Shown: piece by piece, positions 1 to 11,107 of the stretch
Numbering within the stretch: the first letter of the stretch is position 1
Layout of the letters: each line of letters starts with the position of its first letter
Source of the DNA: Pinus tabuliformis
Lineage: Eukaryota > Streptophyta > Pinopsida > Pinales > Pinaceae
Assembly: GCA_031772625.1 (NCBI GenBank)
Contig: CM062818.1
Location: 215,691,742-215,755,741, forward strand
Length of the DNA stretch: 64,000 nt
Reading direction: 5' to 3'
The notes under the pieces: model-generated
The model's input: only the letters and a program-made list of their open reading frames with translations
What the model was told of the DNA's origin: nothing
The model's database searches: none
Program-made: the position numbers and the translations under genes

Positions 1-2400
1 GGGGCTTAAGTCCAATACCAAAATCCTTACATTCCATATGGTTCTCAAGGATTGGTTAATCAACCTTACACCCTCCAATCTGGGTAGCACATCCAGCCTA
101 GCTACGGCCATATTCAGTTCTGTAATTTCCCAAGCACTGTTCAAGTACCCTTGCAACAACAAGGATAGCTCTTGCACCAACCAAGGCAGCCTTTGTTACT
201 GCAAGGGAAACCTTTGTTGCAGCAAGGGTTTTCTGTGCAACAAAAAGGAAAGATTATCCCGTAGCAAGGTCACCTACAACAACTGCAAGGTCAGTCCTTT
301 CAACAGTTGTAGCAGGTCACACAATAGCAGATGCAATATGCTCTCCATACCTCTCAACCCATACCCTCGTAGGGCCAACCTCTGCAGCCCCAGGGACAAA
401 TTTTGCAACCAAAAGGTCAACCCTTGCAACAACAAAACCAACTCGGGCAGTAGTAACCCTTCTATACATATCAACAAGGTCAACCCTTGTAGGGACAGGG
501 TCAAGGTCAAGTCTTGTAGCAGCAGGCACAAAACCCTCTTGTCCTAGGTCAACAGGCTCAGAATCCTACCGGCTAAGGGCACCAAGTACAAAACCCCTAC
601 ATCCATGGGCAACAAGTGTATCAACCTTTTTCCCAAGGAATTCAGGTCCAGAACCCTCTTGTTTAGGGACAATAGGCCCAACAGCCCTATCTTGCAAGAC
701 AATAGGTCCTGTATCCATATGTCCAAGGTCAACATGCTCAACAACCTTTTAACCCATATGTTGCCTATCAGCAACTTGTGCCTAGATAGTTTCAAGGTAT
801 TCAAGGTCCGAATCCTCCCTTTGGTCAAGGTAATCTGCAGTGGGGGTAGCCTCAGATGCCATATGGCCAAAATCCTTACCAGCAGTGATGAGCTCCTCCT
901 TATGGGCCCACTTATTAACCTCTCATGCCATTTAATGCTCAATTACCTTTCTTGGCTACACTGGAATTGTCATATGTATCATGTCTTATGAATGCTCAAA
1001 TCCTTCATTTTTCACATTGGCCTCCGATATTGTCCGAGATACCAAGTGATTGCCCAAAGTTCAATGGAAAAGCTAAAGAATATCATGAGGCCCATGTGAT
1101 GACATATCACCTCTAGTGCTCGTCGAACTCATACGTGGATGATTCCATTCGTCTTCGTCTTTTCCAACGAACCCTCACGGGTGCTTCAATGAAATGGTAC
1201 ATCGAGCTACCTCGAAGTACTTTCCATGATTTCAATTCATTGGCCACAGCTTTCCTCACATATTTTCAGCTACCAGTTCGTTATGAAACTGACACCTATT
1301 TTCTCACATCACTTAAGCAAGACACTACAACACACATCTATGATCATATCCATGAATGGAGAGGTAGACATCGCCTGATCAAGTTCAAAATAGTTGATCA
1401 GTTTCTCACTGAATGGTTTACCGAATCATTTGTAGCCCCAATTGCTCGTGATATAGCTATGGGTGGATGCGTCACTGAAGAGCAAGCCATTGCCCATGCC
1501 CAGTACTTGGATCTAGTTTACTCTCAGTTTCTCACCTTATACGAGTTGTTATCCAATGCTCCATGACCATCATCCAATCCCACATCATCAAAGTCACCAA
1601 TTGTTCCTCTCATTGATGGAGTCATTGGTTCAGTATCCCAAACCCCTGCTAAAACTTCTTCCAAACAGAATTATGTCTCAAATGCTGCTCCTAATAGTTC
1701 ATCTCAAAATCCACCAGGCCCTGGTAAAACCGTAGAGGTCCACGCTGTCTAGTCTACCAGAGTGGACAAATCCTTAAAAAGAGAAAAGAAAGGAAAAGGA
1801 AAAACTAACACTGATGCCTCGAAACAACGTCCCCCCAAATTGTCTGCTGGTGAATCTTTGCAACGGAAACCTAAGTATCCCTGCCTCATTTGCGAGGAGG
1901 ACCACTATACTAAGGATTATCCACGATGATCCAAAATTAGTTGCCTGCTCAAAGGGACCTCTGTTGTCCTTAAAGAGCCATTTTTGTCTCAGAAGGCTTA
2001 GATGGTAGACCAACCCCGATCTACTTCCTCTGGATCTCAATTGTTCATGATGAGCATGCCCATTAATGTGGCTACCTGATTGAAAGATTATCAAACTCTA
2101 GCTCCACCAGTTGGGAAAGAAAAAGAAGCCGCACCTTCTTCTTTTACCCCGATTTTTTGCCCTCTACAAATCAAGCGCCCTAACCCTGATTTCGCTACAC
2201 GGCCACCTTCTCGAGTTGTGTTGCGGAAATCCTCGTATAGTTGCAACACCTGAGTCGCTCAGCACTACAATATTGTTGAATATTTGGTTCAGGTGCCATC
2301 AGCCATGTCGGCTCTCGAGGTACTCCATGTCTTCCCATCGCAGCATAAATCTTTGTTGTCGGTATCAAGGGCATCGGTTCCACCAATTCGGATTTGATAT
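1..2400 (+). pseudogene. Gypsy A gag (5'-truncated by window edge), Gln-rich, stop-riddled
   Basis: Frame 1 can be read from base 1 to about 2400 with stops but no frameshift, so this is one decayed Gag of roughly 800 codons whose start lies outside the window. Bases 1-890 encode a Gln/Pro/Gly/Tyr-rich stretch (repeats such as QGQPLQQ and QNPY). A retrotransposon Gag core follows at about 1060-1560 (LRLFQRTLTGASMKWYIELP, a typical plant Ty3/gypsy signature). A CCHC zinc knuckle sits near 1880-1925 (CLICEEDHYTKDY), with its last Cys read as Tyr. Gag would form the particle that packages element RNA. At least 15 in-frame TAG/TAA codons stand in the Gln-rich part, mostly where CAG/CAA would be expected. 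Protease follows in another frame. That this is gypsy Gag is secure; the exact subfamily is not. Confidence 0.8.
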
Positions 2401-3380
2401 GTTTCAATTTGGAGAAACATGTTCCATTGCTCTCTCATCAGATTGCCTTCCTTATTCAGGTAGTCATTAACGAGAAGACCACCCATCACACTATCATTGA
2501 TGAAGGTGCTTCTACCTACATCATGTCAACTGCATGTTGGAAGGCTATTGGTTCCCCTGCACTGAACCAGTCTTCGAACACTTTGGAAGCTTTCGATGGG
2601 TGCAATTTGTGACCCTCCAGTGTCTTACCTAACCTTGCCATCACCATGGAAGGCAAGATAGTGCAAATCAAAGTAGAGATTTTTGATGCCAATCTCAATT
2701 ATAATCTTCTACTCGTCTGAAGTTGGACTCATGCCATGCATGCCTTGGCCTCCTCTTTATTTCACGTGATCCATTTTCCCCATCATGGGAAGATTGTCAC
2801 CATCAATCAATTGTCTTTCTTTGCCTCTTCCTCCTCGAATGGCAATGTTCCGTACATCAAGCACTCTGGTGCTCCCTATGAGAGTGTGGGGGTAGGTCTC
2901 TTCAAATACTCTACCTTAATGGGAATTTTTCCACTCCCACCTCCTCATGTTGCCTCTGTCAACATGGTCTCAGTCAAATTTGATCCCTGGGTCATACCTG
3001 CACTAGATCCTATTGATACTTGGGGCGAGGTCATGCCGCTTAGTCCCACCGAAGTCAATTACATGGAAATTATTTCGGCTTCGAACTCTGCATCATATGA
3101 TTCTCATATGTTGAAGACCTCTCTCGATATGTACTCTCAATCCCCCTGGCTTGGCACTTTGGAATCATCCGATCCCTTAGCCAAGACCTTCCTCACTGAT
3201 GAAGGTATCATGGAAATCATGTCTCTCAAGGAACCACCATGGATCAATACTCATCATCACTCCTCATTCCTGCCTCACCCGACGGTGTTGTCTACAGCTT
3301 TTGAAGAGTCCTCTTCTCCATTTCCGCCACTGAATATCCAGTATGGTCGAAAGGAAATTTGGGTAATATTACCCAAATGA
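2394..3380 (+). pseudogene. Gypsy A protease and downstream linker
   Basis: This frame-3 segment follows gag by a frameshift. It carries a retropepsin-like motif, IIDEGASTYIM at about 2497-2529, where Asp-Glu-Gly replaces the usual Asp-Ser/Thr-Gly. A stretch of about 200 residues follows (from HGKIVTINQL, about 2790) that has a diverged counterpart in gypsy B (25620-26001). Aspartic protease would mature the Gag-Pol polyprotein. In-frame stops occur near 2610 and 2718. The DEG triad occurs in both A and B, so it is probably a family trait and not a fresh mutation, although I cannot test activity from sequence. Confidence 0.65.
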
Positions 3381-4740
3381 TGTCGATTGACATTTCTATC
3401 AAACCTGGTGTCATTGAACACATTCATATTGGGGTATCTTATTCTCTAGATGAGATCAAGACCTATACTTGTCTATTTCAGTAATTCCATGATGTGTTTG
3501 CATGGTCTTACGAAGAAATGCCTAGCATCAATCCTAGTATTAGGGTGCATGAAATACCAACGTATCTACACGCGAAGCCTGTTTGCCAACAGCTTCACCT
3601 AGTGCACCCTAGGAAGGCTGTTGTTATTAAGGGTGAGGTCGAAAAGCTTCTAAAAGCTGGGTTCATTTACCCCATCCCCCTTATAGACTAGGTGTCCAAT
3701 ATTGTCTTGGTGACTAAGAAACAAGGCACGATCCATGTTTTCGAGGATTATCGAGAACTTAATCGTGCATGCCCTAAAGATAACTATCCTAATCCCTTCA
3801 TTGATCAAATCATTGATGAATGTGCGAGTGAGATTTCTCCTTTATGGATGGTTTTTCTAGTTATAACTAGATTAACATCATACCGGCTGACCAAGAAAAG
3901 ACAACCTTTATCTACCCATGGGGTACGTTTGTGTACAAGAAGCTCCCTTTCAGCCTCAAAAATGTTGGAGCCACATTTCAATGGGCAATGTCCTATGCAT
4001 TTCATGATATTCACAACATTGTCCAACCTTACTTGGATGACCTTCCTGCCCATTCTCGTAAGCGCCAAGATCAACCAGACCATCTTCAACAGATTTTTTT
4101 GCACTGCAAACACTATAAAATTCCATTAAATCCATGAAAAATTGTTTTCTGCGTGGAATTAGGATGACCCCTCGGCTTCATCATTTCCAAGGACAGGATT
4201 CACCTGGATCCACTGAAAGTCGAGGCCATTGTAAATTTACCCCCTCCATCTTCACTGCACCAACTTCAGATCCTGCAAGGAAAGGCCAACTTTCTTCGTT
4301 GTTTTATACCCAATTATTCCAGGCTAGCTACAGGATTTACCCGGTTGCTCAAACAAGGAACACCCTGTGTATGGGACGAGGTGTCCCAAAAATATTTTGA
4401 TGATATTAAGGCCGTCCTCATAAATGCTCATATAATGCATCCATCGGACTATTATCAAGATTACTTCCTTTACCTAGCCGCAACCCCTAGCACCATTGTT
4501 ATGGTGTTGGTTCAAGATGACAATGAAGACAGCAAACATGTGATCTACTACCTCAGTCAGAATCTCCTCGACAACGAAATGTGTTATGCACATGTAGAGA
4601 AGTTGGCTTTAACTGCCATTTGGGCTATTCAATGCCTTCAGAACTATATCCTTTTACATATGACTACAGTGATTTCTGAATGCAACCCTATGACCTATAT
4701 CCTGACTTGTCAATTGTTGGGGGGACAAGTATTCTAAATG
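3381..4740 (+). pseudogene. Gypsy A reverse transcriptase and RNase H
   Basis: RT begins in frame 2 with the gypsy pattern of a Lys/Val-rich connection (KAGFIYPIPLID, then IVLVTKKQGT and YRELNRACPKDNYP) at about 3494-3830. It shifts to frame 1 near 3850-3930, where PFSLKNVGATFQ and the catalytic box QPYLDD (about 4027-4044) are visible. The thumb and RNase H follow in frame 1 (RLLKQGTPCVWDEV, then LAATPSTIVMVLVQDDNE and LTAIWAIQ). The enzyme would copy element RNA into cDNA. Stops near 3480, 3690, 4138 and 4171 and at least two frame changes make it non-functional. The YxDD box is intact. Confidence 0.8.
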
Positions 4741-6150
4741 GATCGTTATCCTGCAAGAATTTGATTTGGTCTTCACTACAACCAAATCTAAGAAGTCACT
4801 TGTTTTCACTGAATTGATTTGTTCCCTTTCCTCCAAAGATCTCCCTGCTGGTGTAGATGAACTACTTGTAGATGATACCCTTTTCCTAATTAGCACCCTT
4901 CACCCATGGTACGATGATATCATCGTGGATCTCCAAACCTCCACGTTCCAGTCGGCGTTGACCAAGGATGATTTTCGAAGGATTCAACATCATTCCCAAC
5001 CCTATCGTATTATTGGTGATACTTTATACCATGTCAATGTCAATTTTGTTCTTCACCAAGCCTCACGATTGAGGAAGCTAAAAGAGCTCTCAATGATTGC
5101 CACTCCAGGGCATGTGGTGGTCATATGTCTAGTTATGCTACAACTCAGAAAATCCTTCTTGCTGGTTATTTCTAGCTATCTATCTTCAAAGATTGCATTC
5201 TTGTTGTCTGCAAGTGTCACGAATGCCAAATTTACCAGCGCAAGATGTCCTTCCCACCCGCTCACCTACACACCGTTATTACCTTTGTACCCTTTGCCAA
5301 ATGGGGCATTGATTATATGACATGTAACCCTTATTCGGTGGGGGGTCATGGCTACATTAACGTCGTTGTGGATTATTTTACCAAATGGGCTGAAGCAATG
5401 CCTACATATTTTGCAGATGGTAAGATGATGGCTCAATTCCTTTTTAATCATGTTATTTCGAGGTTCGGTGTACCCCAAGCCATTGTCATAGACCTTGGCT
5501 CCCATTTCAGAGATTACATGATGGCAAAACTGAAATCTACATTGGGCTTGGGCCATGATGGCTCGACCCCATATTACCCTCAAGCCAATGGCCAAGTTGA
5601 GGCTGTGAATAAAGCTTTGGTCACCATGCTTCAGCGTACTATTAGGATGCACAAGTCAAATTAGCATCTCATGATTTTTTCAGCTCTGTGGGCCTATCGA
5701 ACTTCAACCAAAGACGTAATTGGTTTCACACCATTCCAGCTGGTCTATGGTCTGGAACCAACATTGCTAATCGAATGTGAGATTCCTTCGCTCAAGTTAG
5801 CTATTGAAATCCTCACCGAAACATCATCTCAAGAGGAACGCCTCTTATATTTAGAACAACTGGACGAGACTCACCATCTCATTGCCTTGGTCATCGAAGC
5901 ACAAAAGAAACAGGTCAAATCCCATTTCGACCAGTCGGTCTCCCCTCACGCTTTCTTTGAGGGTGATTTGGTCCTGCTATACAACCGATCTAACAATAAG
6001 CTAGGGGTAGGCAAGTTTGAACCTATGTGGCATGGGCCCTATATTGTAAAACGTCTCTTGCAGAAAGGAGCCTATGAGATTACTGATTATGAAGGGAATC
6101 CTCTCGATAAGCCTCGAAATGGGCTTTACCTTAAAAATTACTATGCCTAG
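4741..6150 (+). pseudogene. Gypsy A integrase
   Basis: An N-terminal zinc region is degraded (frame 2, about 4766-5240). The catalytic core reads in frame 1 from about 5245: KWGIDYMT (first Asp), VIDLGSHF (second Asp) and NGQVEAVNK (Glu), so the D,D-E triad is kept. One TAG at 5662 falls where gypsy integrases have Trp before the SALWAYRTS motif. The C-terminal domain (EGDLVLLYNR, then WHGPYIVKRLLQKGAYEI) ends with TAG at 6148. No chromodomain is visible. Integrase would insert cDNA into the genome. The final 900 bases hold just one internal stop, so this is the best-preserved part of element A. Confidence 0.85.
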
Positions 6151-6266
6151 GTCATCTTTCATGGTTACTTATGTACATTACTGTGTGATTCATTTTTGTA
6201 TAGCATGGTTTTGTGTGATAGCTTTCAAACAAATTTCCTATTTACTATTCTTTTCTTGCTTTGTAG

Positions 6267-6676
6267 ATGTCCGCAACTCCTCACATTGGTTTCGTCGATG
6301 GTGCTTCCTAAAGTATTCGAAACCTGTCATCCACGGCATGGGCTATCTATAACCCTAACGGTCAGTTCATTGGCCTTCAAGGTATCTGCCTAGGTCATAC
6401 AACTAACAACATTGCTGAATACAGTGCAGTTATCGAACGGTTGCCAGATCCATCACCCTGGGTATCACGGAATTGGTTGTCAACATGGATTCATAGCTTG
6501 TCATCCTTCAACTTAATGGGCAATATTCCATCAGGAACCCTCAAATATTACAAATGTATCTCTATATCTGTCTATTGGAAAGACATTTTGATTATATTAC
6601 ATATCATCGTATTCTTAGATTCACGAATACATTGACATATGCATTAGCTAATTATGTGTTGGATAGACATTTATGA
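6267..6676 (+). pseudogene. Second RNase H domain downstream of integrase in gypsy A
   Basis: A separate ATG-initiated frame starts 117 bases after the integrase stop, directly behind a splice-acceptor-like pyrimidine tract (TTCTTGCTTTGTAG). It encodes an RNase HI-like fold: HIGFVDGAS (first acidic site), TTNNIAEYSAVIE (second), VVNMDS (third) and a C-terminal NTLTYALANYVLDRHL, where Tyr replaces the fourth acidic residue usual in AD.LAN motifs. One TAA (6309) and one TAG are in frame, and a small frameshift lies near 6430-6445. Additional 'archaeal-type' RNase H domains are known in plant Tat-lineage gypsy elements. The position after integrase and the acceptor-like junction suggest expression by splicing. 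That is inference. Confidence 0.65.
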
Positions 6677-6731
6677 AACATGTAAAAGATAAGACAAACC
6701 ATTTGTACCATAATAGACAGCAAGATACAAC

Positions 6732-6749
6732 ATATATATATATATATAT
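6732..6749. repeat. (AT)9 microsatellite
   Basis: A pure AT dinucleotide run in otherwise unremarkable A+T-rich DNA between the second RNase H and the antisense pseudogene. I see nothing else in 6677-6875. Confidence 0.9.
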
Positions 6750-6875
6750 GAGAATGTTAGATACATCAAAACCCAAAAAATAATATGTGTTTCTATAATA
6801 ACATCAATGACTCGCAGACCTCATACATTCATGGCACGCAGGCCTTAAAAAATATGTAAGTGATGGACCTAGGAA

Positions 6876-8440
6876 CTACTCAGCATGGTGGTCATGATAG
6901 CACCAGATAACTCGTGTTACATGACTCAGCAGTCGGCGGATCCGATATGAGACTCCCATTGTGTGCCTCTGGTACCACTGAGGCATGTCTCTTATCTGAG
7001 CATACTTTGGGATACCATGAGTCAACCCCTTGAGGTTCCTCATGATCTCCTCCTTGTTATCACTTCCTTCCTAATAAGGGGCGATAACATCAATAGGATG
7101 GGGGATGCATTTGACTATTGGGGACATCCCAGCTGGTCGCTCTGGTACAACATCTGCATAGACAAGAGAAATGTTATGTGCATGCATATACCAAAAATAA
7201 TTTTAAGAAAACATCAAATCAAAAATTTTATTTTTTACCTTTTTCATCTAAGTCCTCTCCATCTGGTAAGGGCATATCTAGGTCTCCATGGAAATCAATG
7301 TCATTGTACAGCCAGTCCTCCATGACAATCTTCTGTCGTCGTAGCCATGACATATTCTAACCCCCAGTGATGTTTGGCATCAAGCGACTCCAATGGACCA
7401 TCCACATATTGTGTGGGGAAGGAGGATCGACCTCAGCCAACTGATACTAGAACAGTGGCACTCATTCTAGGAAGAAGGTCACAAGTATTGATCTGAAGCC
7501 AAACTGCTTCAGATTCCCCGCCTTGGCCTTGGACAATTGGTGCTTGATTTTCATCTTCATGGCCTCTACCCAGTTTAAGATCGTAGGAGATGTGCAGTCA
7601 ATAGCATAAAGGAACTTTGACTTTTTAGTCTCATGTTCCGCCTAGGACCCCACCACTCTATTGATGGTCAACAAAACTACCCTCAGTGTCAAATCCCACA
7701 CACTGGAAATATCTATCTTCCCACTCTTGTATTTCAAGGCCTCAGCACAATGTTCGGAAAGAAGGGAAGATATGCTTGCCCCGATCGGATGTGACCCATA
7801 CAAGTTCATCGGATCACCTCTGCGAGACAGTCCAGTGATGAAGTAGATATCTGACGTTGTCAACTCCAACTCCTGGTCCCCAATGACAAAAATCTCTCAA
7901 TTTATGTCCCAAAGGCTTATAAAGTATCGAAGCAGCTTGGGATGGGCCCACATCCCTGGTGTAAGGAAAAATTTGAGGAGCCTACAAGCCCTCAAAGCCT
8001 CCAGGTAGTTTGGATCATTCAATGCCTGGGTGTCAACCTCTTCGTGTTCTATTTCCTTCCAATCCACCATTTTTGGCAATTTCTCTCCTGCAAAAACCAT
8101 TTATTTAAGTGAATGATCAATTTTGGCACATAAAATTCAAGTTTTAATAGTCAGTTCTTGAAGAAAATGGTTTTTCCCTATCCACAGCATTAGCGTGTCT
8201 ATTTTAGAAACAGTTGCACCGGTTGGCATGAATGGTTATGAAAACAACCCTCAGCCAACGCGATTTCGTGCCCGGAAATCGTGCCGATCGAGGGCGATTT
8301 TTTTTTTCAAGAACCTCCCTAAAATCTTAAAAAATGGCTAAAAACATAAATGAATAGCATGAAAATGGACCTCAGGGTTTCATCTATTACCTGGAACTAA
8401 TGCCTCATCGATTGACCTCCCGGATCTCCCGTAATCTACT
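6876..8440 (-). pseudogene. Antisense three-exon pseudogene, possibly plant-mobile-domain-like
   Basis: On the minus strand a spliced frame can be followed through three exons: about 8440-8391, 8087-7239 and 7153-6876. Introns 8390-8088 (GTAATA...TTTTTGCAG) and 7238-7154 (GTAAAA...TCTATGCAG) both have GT-AG ends and both keep the frame. The product includes DWKEIEHEEVDTQALNDPNY, then ACRLLKFFLTPGM, LLRYFISLWDIN and SDIYFITGLSRRGDPM. The last block resembles the plant mobile domain, but I hold that loosely. In-frame stops (TGA 7897, TAG 7642 and others near 7480, 7465 and 7370) are all explicable as Arg or Gln codons hit by C-to-T. It lies antisense between gypsy A pol and the A 3' LTR. It could be a captured host gene or an element-borne antisense gene. 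Confidence 0.55.
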
Positions 8441-9200
8441 TCGGAAAAACTAGGGCAAAAGTATGTAAAATGTCTTCACTGCAAAGGTAAAATGGTAAAT
8501 GGTAAAAGTATATTTACTTTTCCCCTTTTTATTTATTTTTTAATGAAAATATCAGGTTTTGTGAATATTTTTGACCTATTTTACCTCAAGGACTCCGTAA
8601 TACACTTTGCCTTACCTGTGCAGCAACAGGTGATGGATGTTCAGTGATGGCGGTGAGCCACATTTCAGAGCTTTTCTCGACTCGTTAAACTCATATGAAA
8701 ATATTGCCGAGTATTTTTCTGTTTTTGACTCGTTAAAGAGAATAAAAATTGGGGATCCACTTTCAGCGCTTTTCCGACCCTTTAAAAGCGAAAAAGATGG
8801 TCGAGCCTTTGTCATTTCAAACTCGTTAACGGATGTGAAATGTCGTGCCCCCAACATAAGTTCACCTGTTTTTCAGGTTGGGAGGCACTATTTATGAAAA
8901 AGGTACTCCTTGACTGAAATGGTCAAGCGGTTCTCTCAAGTATTGTTTTCTACCTTTTCAGGCTTGAGAGACACAAATGTATGAAAAGGGACCATATGGT
9001 GTTTTCTTTTATGTGTATTTTTCAAACTCTCTAAACATGAAAAAGATACCGAGTTACACCTTTGTTGGACTCGTTAAAATATCAAACGACATCAGATTCG
9101 TCATCATGACAGACATGAGCTTCTCCTTCCTAGGGCTTGTTAAACTTACTAGGTTAGATTTGTATGGAGGAACTTACATTGCAAGCATATGCTATCCCAT
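8441..9200. other. Non-coding stretch with recurring ACTCGTTAAA
   Basis: No coding region is recognisable. The ten-mer ACTCGTTAAA occurs at 8680 and 8728 and again at 9069, with near matches at 8821 (ACTCGTTAAC) and 9135 (GCTTGTTAAA). Short tracts of T and A surround them. This is probably part of the 3' untranslated tail of gypsy A. Confidence 0.4.
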
Positions 9201-9991
9201 TCAAGCTTGTTATTGAAAAAGTAATTGGGGTACTCGCCATAAATGGTGCGGGTAAATTTGGAAATCTATCTGTCATGTCAACAACTCACTCTTGAACATG
9301 ACACTCTTTACTTCATGTCGGGTTGGGCCATTTATTTTTTCCTTCCATTTGATCTCTGCCACATGATTATGACCACCAATCCCATGGATCCAAAAGCTGC
9401 CAAACTTCTAGTTGTGTCACTGATATGTTCAAGAGTTGTCCTTCTACAGTTACACTTACCTCTGATTCTTTATATCATCCAAAATCATTTTACATCCTCT
9501 CATCTCGCGTTGATGATGTGGGATTCATTATGGTCCTCCTTCGACACGGTCGCTTTCCATCGACATCAACTCATTATTCAGGAATTTGATTGAAAGACTC
9601 CCTTCCAGTACCTTAGAGCTTGCATGCCTTAATGGCAAGTTCTTCACACTTGACAACAAGTTCACATCATTAGCTTTCGATCGAGTGATTTCACAGGTGT
9701 TCGACTTTAGTTCCTGTATTCACATTCCGTGAATTGTGCTGATAATACCTTGAGGGCCATTGTCATTATTGTTGGTTTCTCCCGCGCTCATTAAAAGTTG
9801 ACATCATTGACTGGTAATCAGGTGACTTTCCATCATGTTTGATGTCAACGCATCTATTCTCATGCTAGAATTTGTACTTTGATCAGGTCGTGTTGGACCG
9901 CAAGACCTTGGACTCAGATCACATAAGTCCAGGTTGCGAAGTAGTGTGACATGATTGCGATGATATGCATGTCTCTCTCATATGGCTGGCT
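9201..9991 (+). other. Gypsy A 3' non-coding tail, left of copia-1
   Basis: No protein is recognised. The part 9520-9870 is a diverged copy of 17940-18280: shared blocks include the TTTCCATCGAC / TTTCCCATCGAC, GCAGTACTTTAG-like and TGACTGGTAATCA / TGACCAGTAATCA segments. That pairs this region with the tail of a second element that ends in the same type of polypurine tract and LTR. Copia-1 interrupts it at 9992, and it resumes at 16004. Confidence 0.5.
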
Positions 9992-10991
9992 TGTTTAAAA
10001 TAGCATCAAGAAATTCTAAAAATAGAAGTGCTAAAATTAGGACTGTTATAAATAGAATTTCAGGATACATTCCAATTTTAGTTAGTCCCTAAACTAAAAT
10101 TGAGAATTAAAATTTGAATTTGATCTTAGAAGTTGTTTGAAAAATAATTAATTAATTCATCTTGAGTTAATTAGTTGTAGGAAATCAAACATGAAGTCTA
10201 TGTGAAGACATGCAACCATTTCTCCATTTATTAAGGAAGTTATCCCTTGATTAAAGGAGATCAGGATGATTTGTACTTTGAGTTGTAATTAGTTAGCTCA
10301 ATTAACTGAATTAAGTCTAGTTAGATTAGTTCAAATAGTTTTTTGAACTAATTTTGAGTTCAGTTTGTTAATGCATGCATGCATGTAACTGTTGGACTTC
10401 AGATAACTGAACATTCTCTCATAAATAACTCATGCATTTGAGTTCAAACAAAGACCCATTTGAGATCAGATGATGGGACAGTGCACTATCAATTTCAGGA
10501 ATATTCCATGGAGGATATCTCTTGCATGCAGAAGGAATTCATTCCTTGGAGATTGCACAGTTACTTTTGGGTTTGATGAGTGTGTGATGAAGCCACTTCT
10601 CACAGGTGGCAGCATCAGAGCCCAGGGAAAACTGCGCAAGGAAATAGGAGGCTTGGAAGGTTGAGGGAAGGCATATCTTGTGTCGATTTAGTCTGTGAGC
10701 TGTATTGTTTGATTGTACTAAGAGCAGGATAGCTTGTGAGCTGATGCTTTGTGTAATCTAAACATATTTCCACTTGTATGATAATACAGAGATCAGGGTT
10801 TTTAGCTGAGGCTTTCCCCAGAGTATTATTCTTTGTTCATGTGTGATTTCTTTCTCATTCTCAGTTATATGTGTTCTATTTGATCTTGCTCAAAATTGAT
10901 TAAGCTTCAACAAAGTTTTTTGTAGAATTAGATCTTTTATTTTTCTTTAGTATATTGCATAATTTGTTGATCTACAGTGGGAATTTCTACA
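9992..10991 (+). repeat. Copia-1 5' LTR
   Basis: It starts TGTTTAAAATAG and ends TTTCTACA directly before the primer-binding site. It aligns almost throughout with 15016-16003 (shared blocks around 10030-10130, 10380-10560 and 10700-10990). The 3' copy starts TGTTGAAAATAG, so the 5' end here has mutated slightly. Confidence 0.88.
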
Positions 10992-11008
10992 TGGTATCGA
11001 AGCAAAGG
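10992..11008 (+). promoter_or_regulatory. Copia-1 primer-binding site
   Basis: TGGTATCGAAGC follows the LTR directly. Copia elements commonly use the initiator methionine tRNA (TGGTATCAGAGC). Two bases differ here, consistent with decay. Confidence 0.7.
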
Positions 11009-11107
11009 TGATCAAAGTGAAGAACTGTATACAAAGAAGGAAGAAGCTCGAAGTTTCAAGTTCTTGATTATAGAATTCGAATTCTTACCACATCTAAAAT
11101 TTCTCCA

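Noticed and set aside
38-547. 169-codon Ser/Cys/Asn-rich frame
   Set aside because: It is out of phase with the Gln-rich Gag frame that continues into the Gag core. The Gag frame explains the repeats better.
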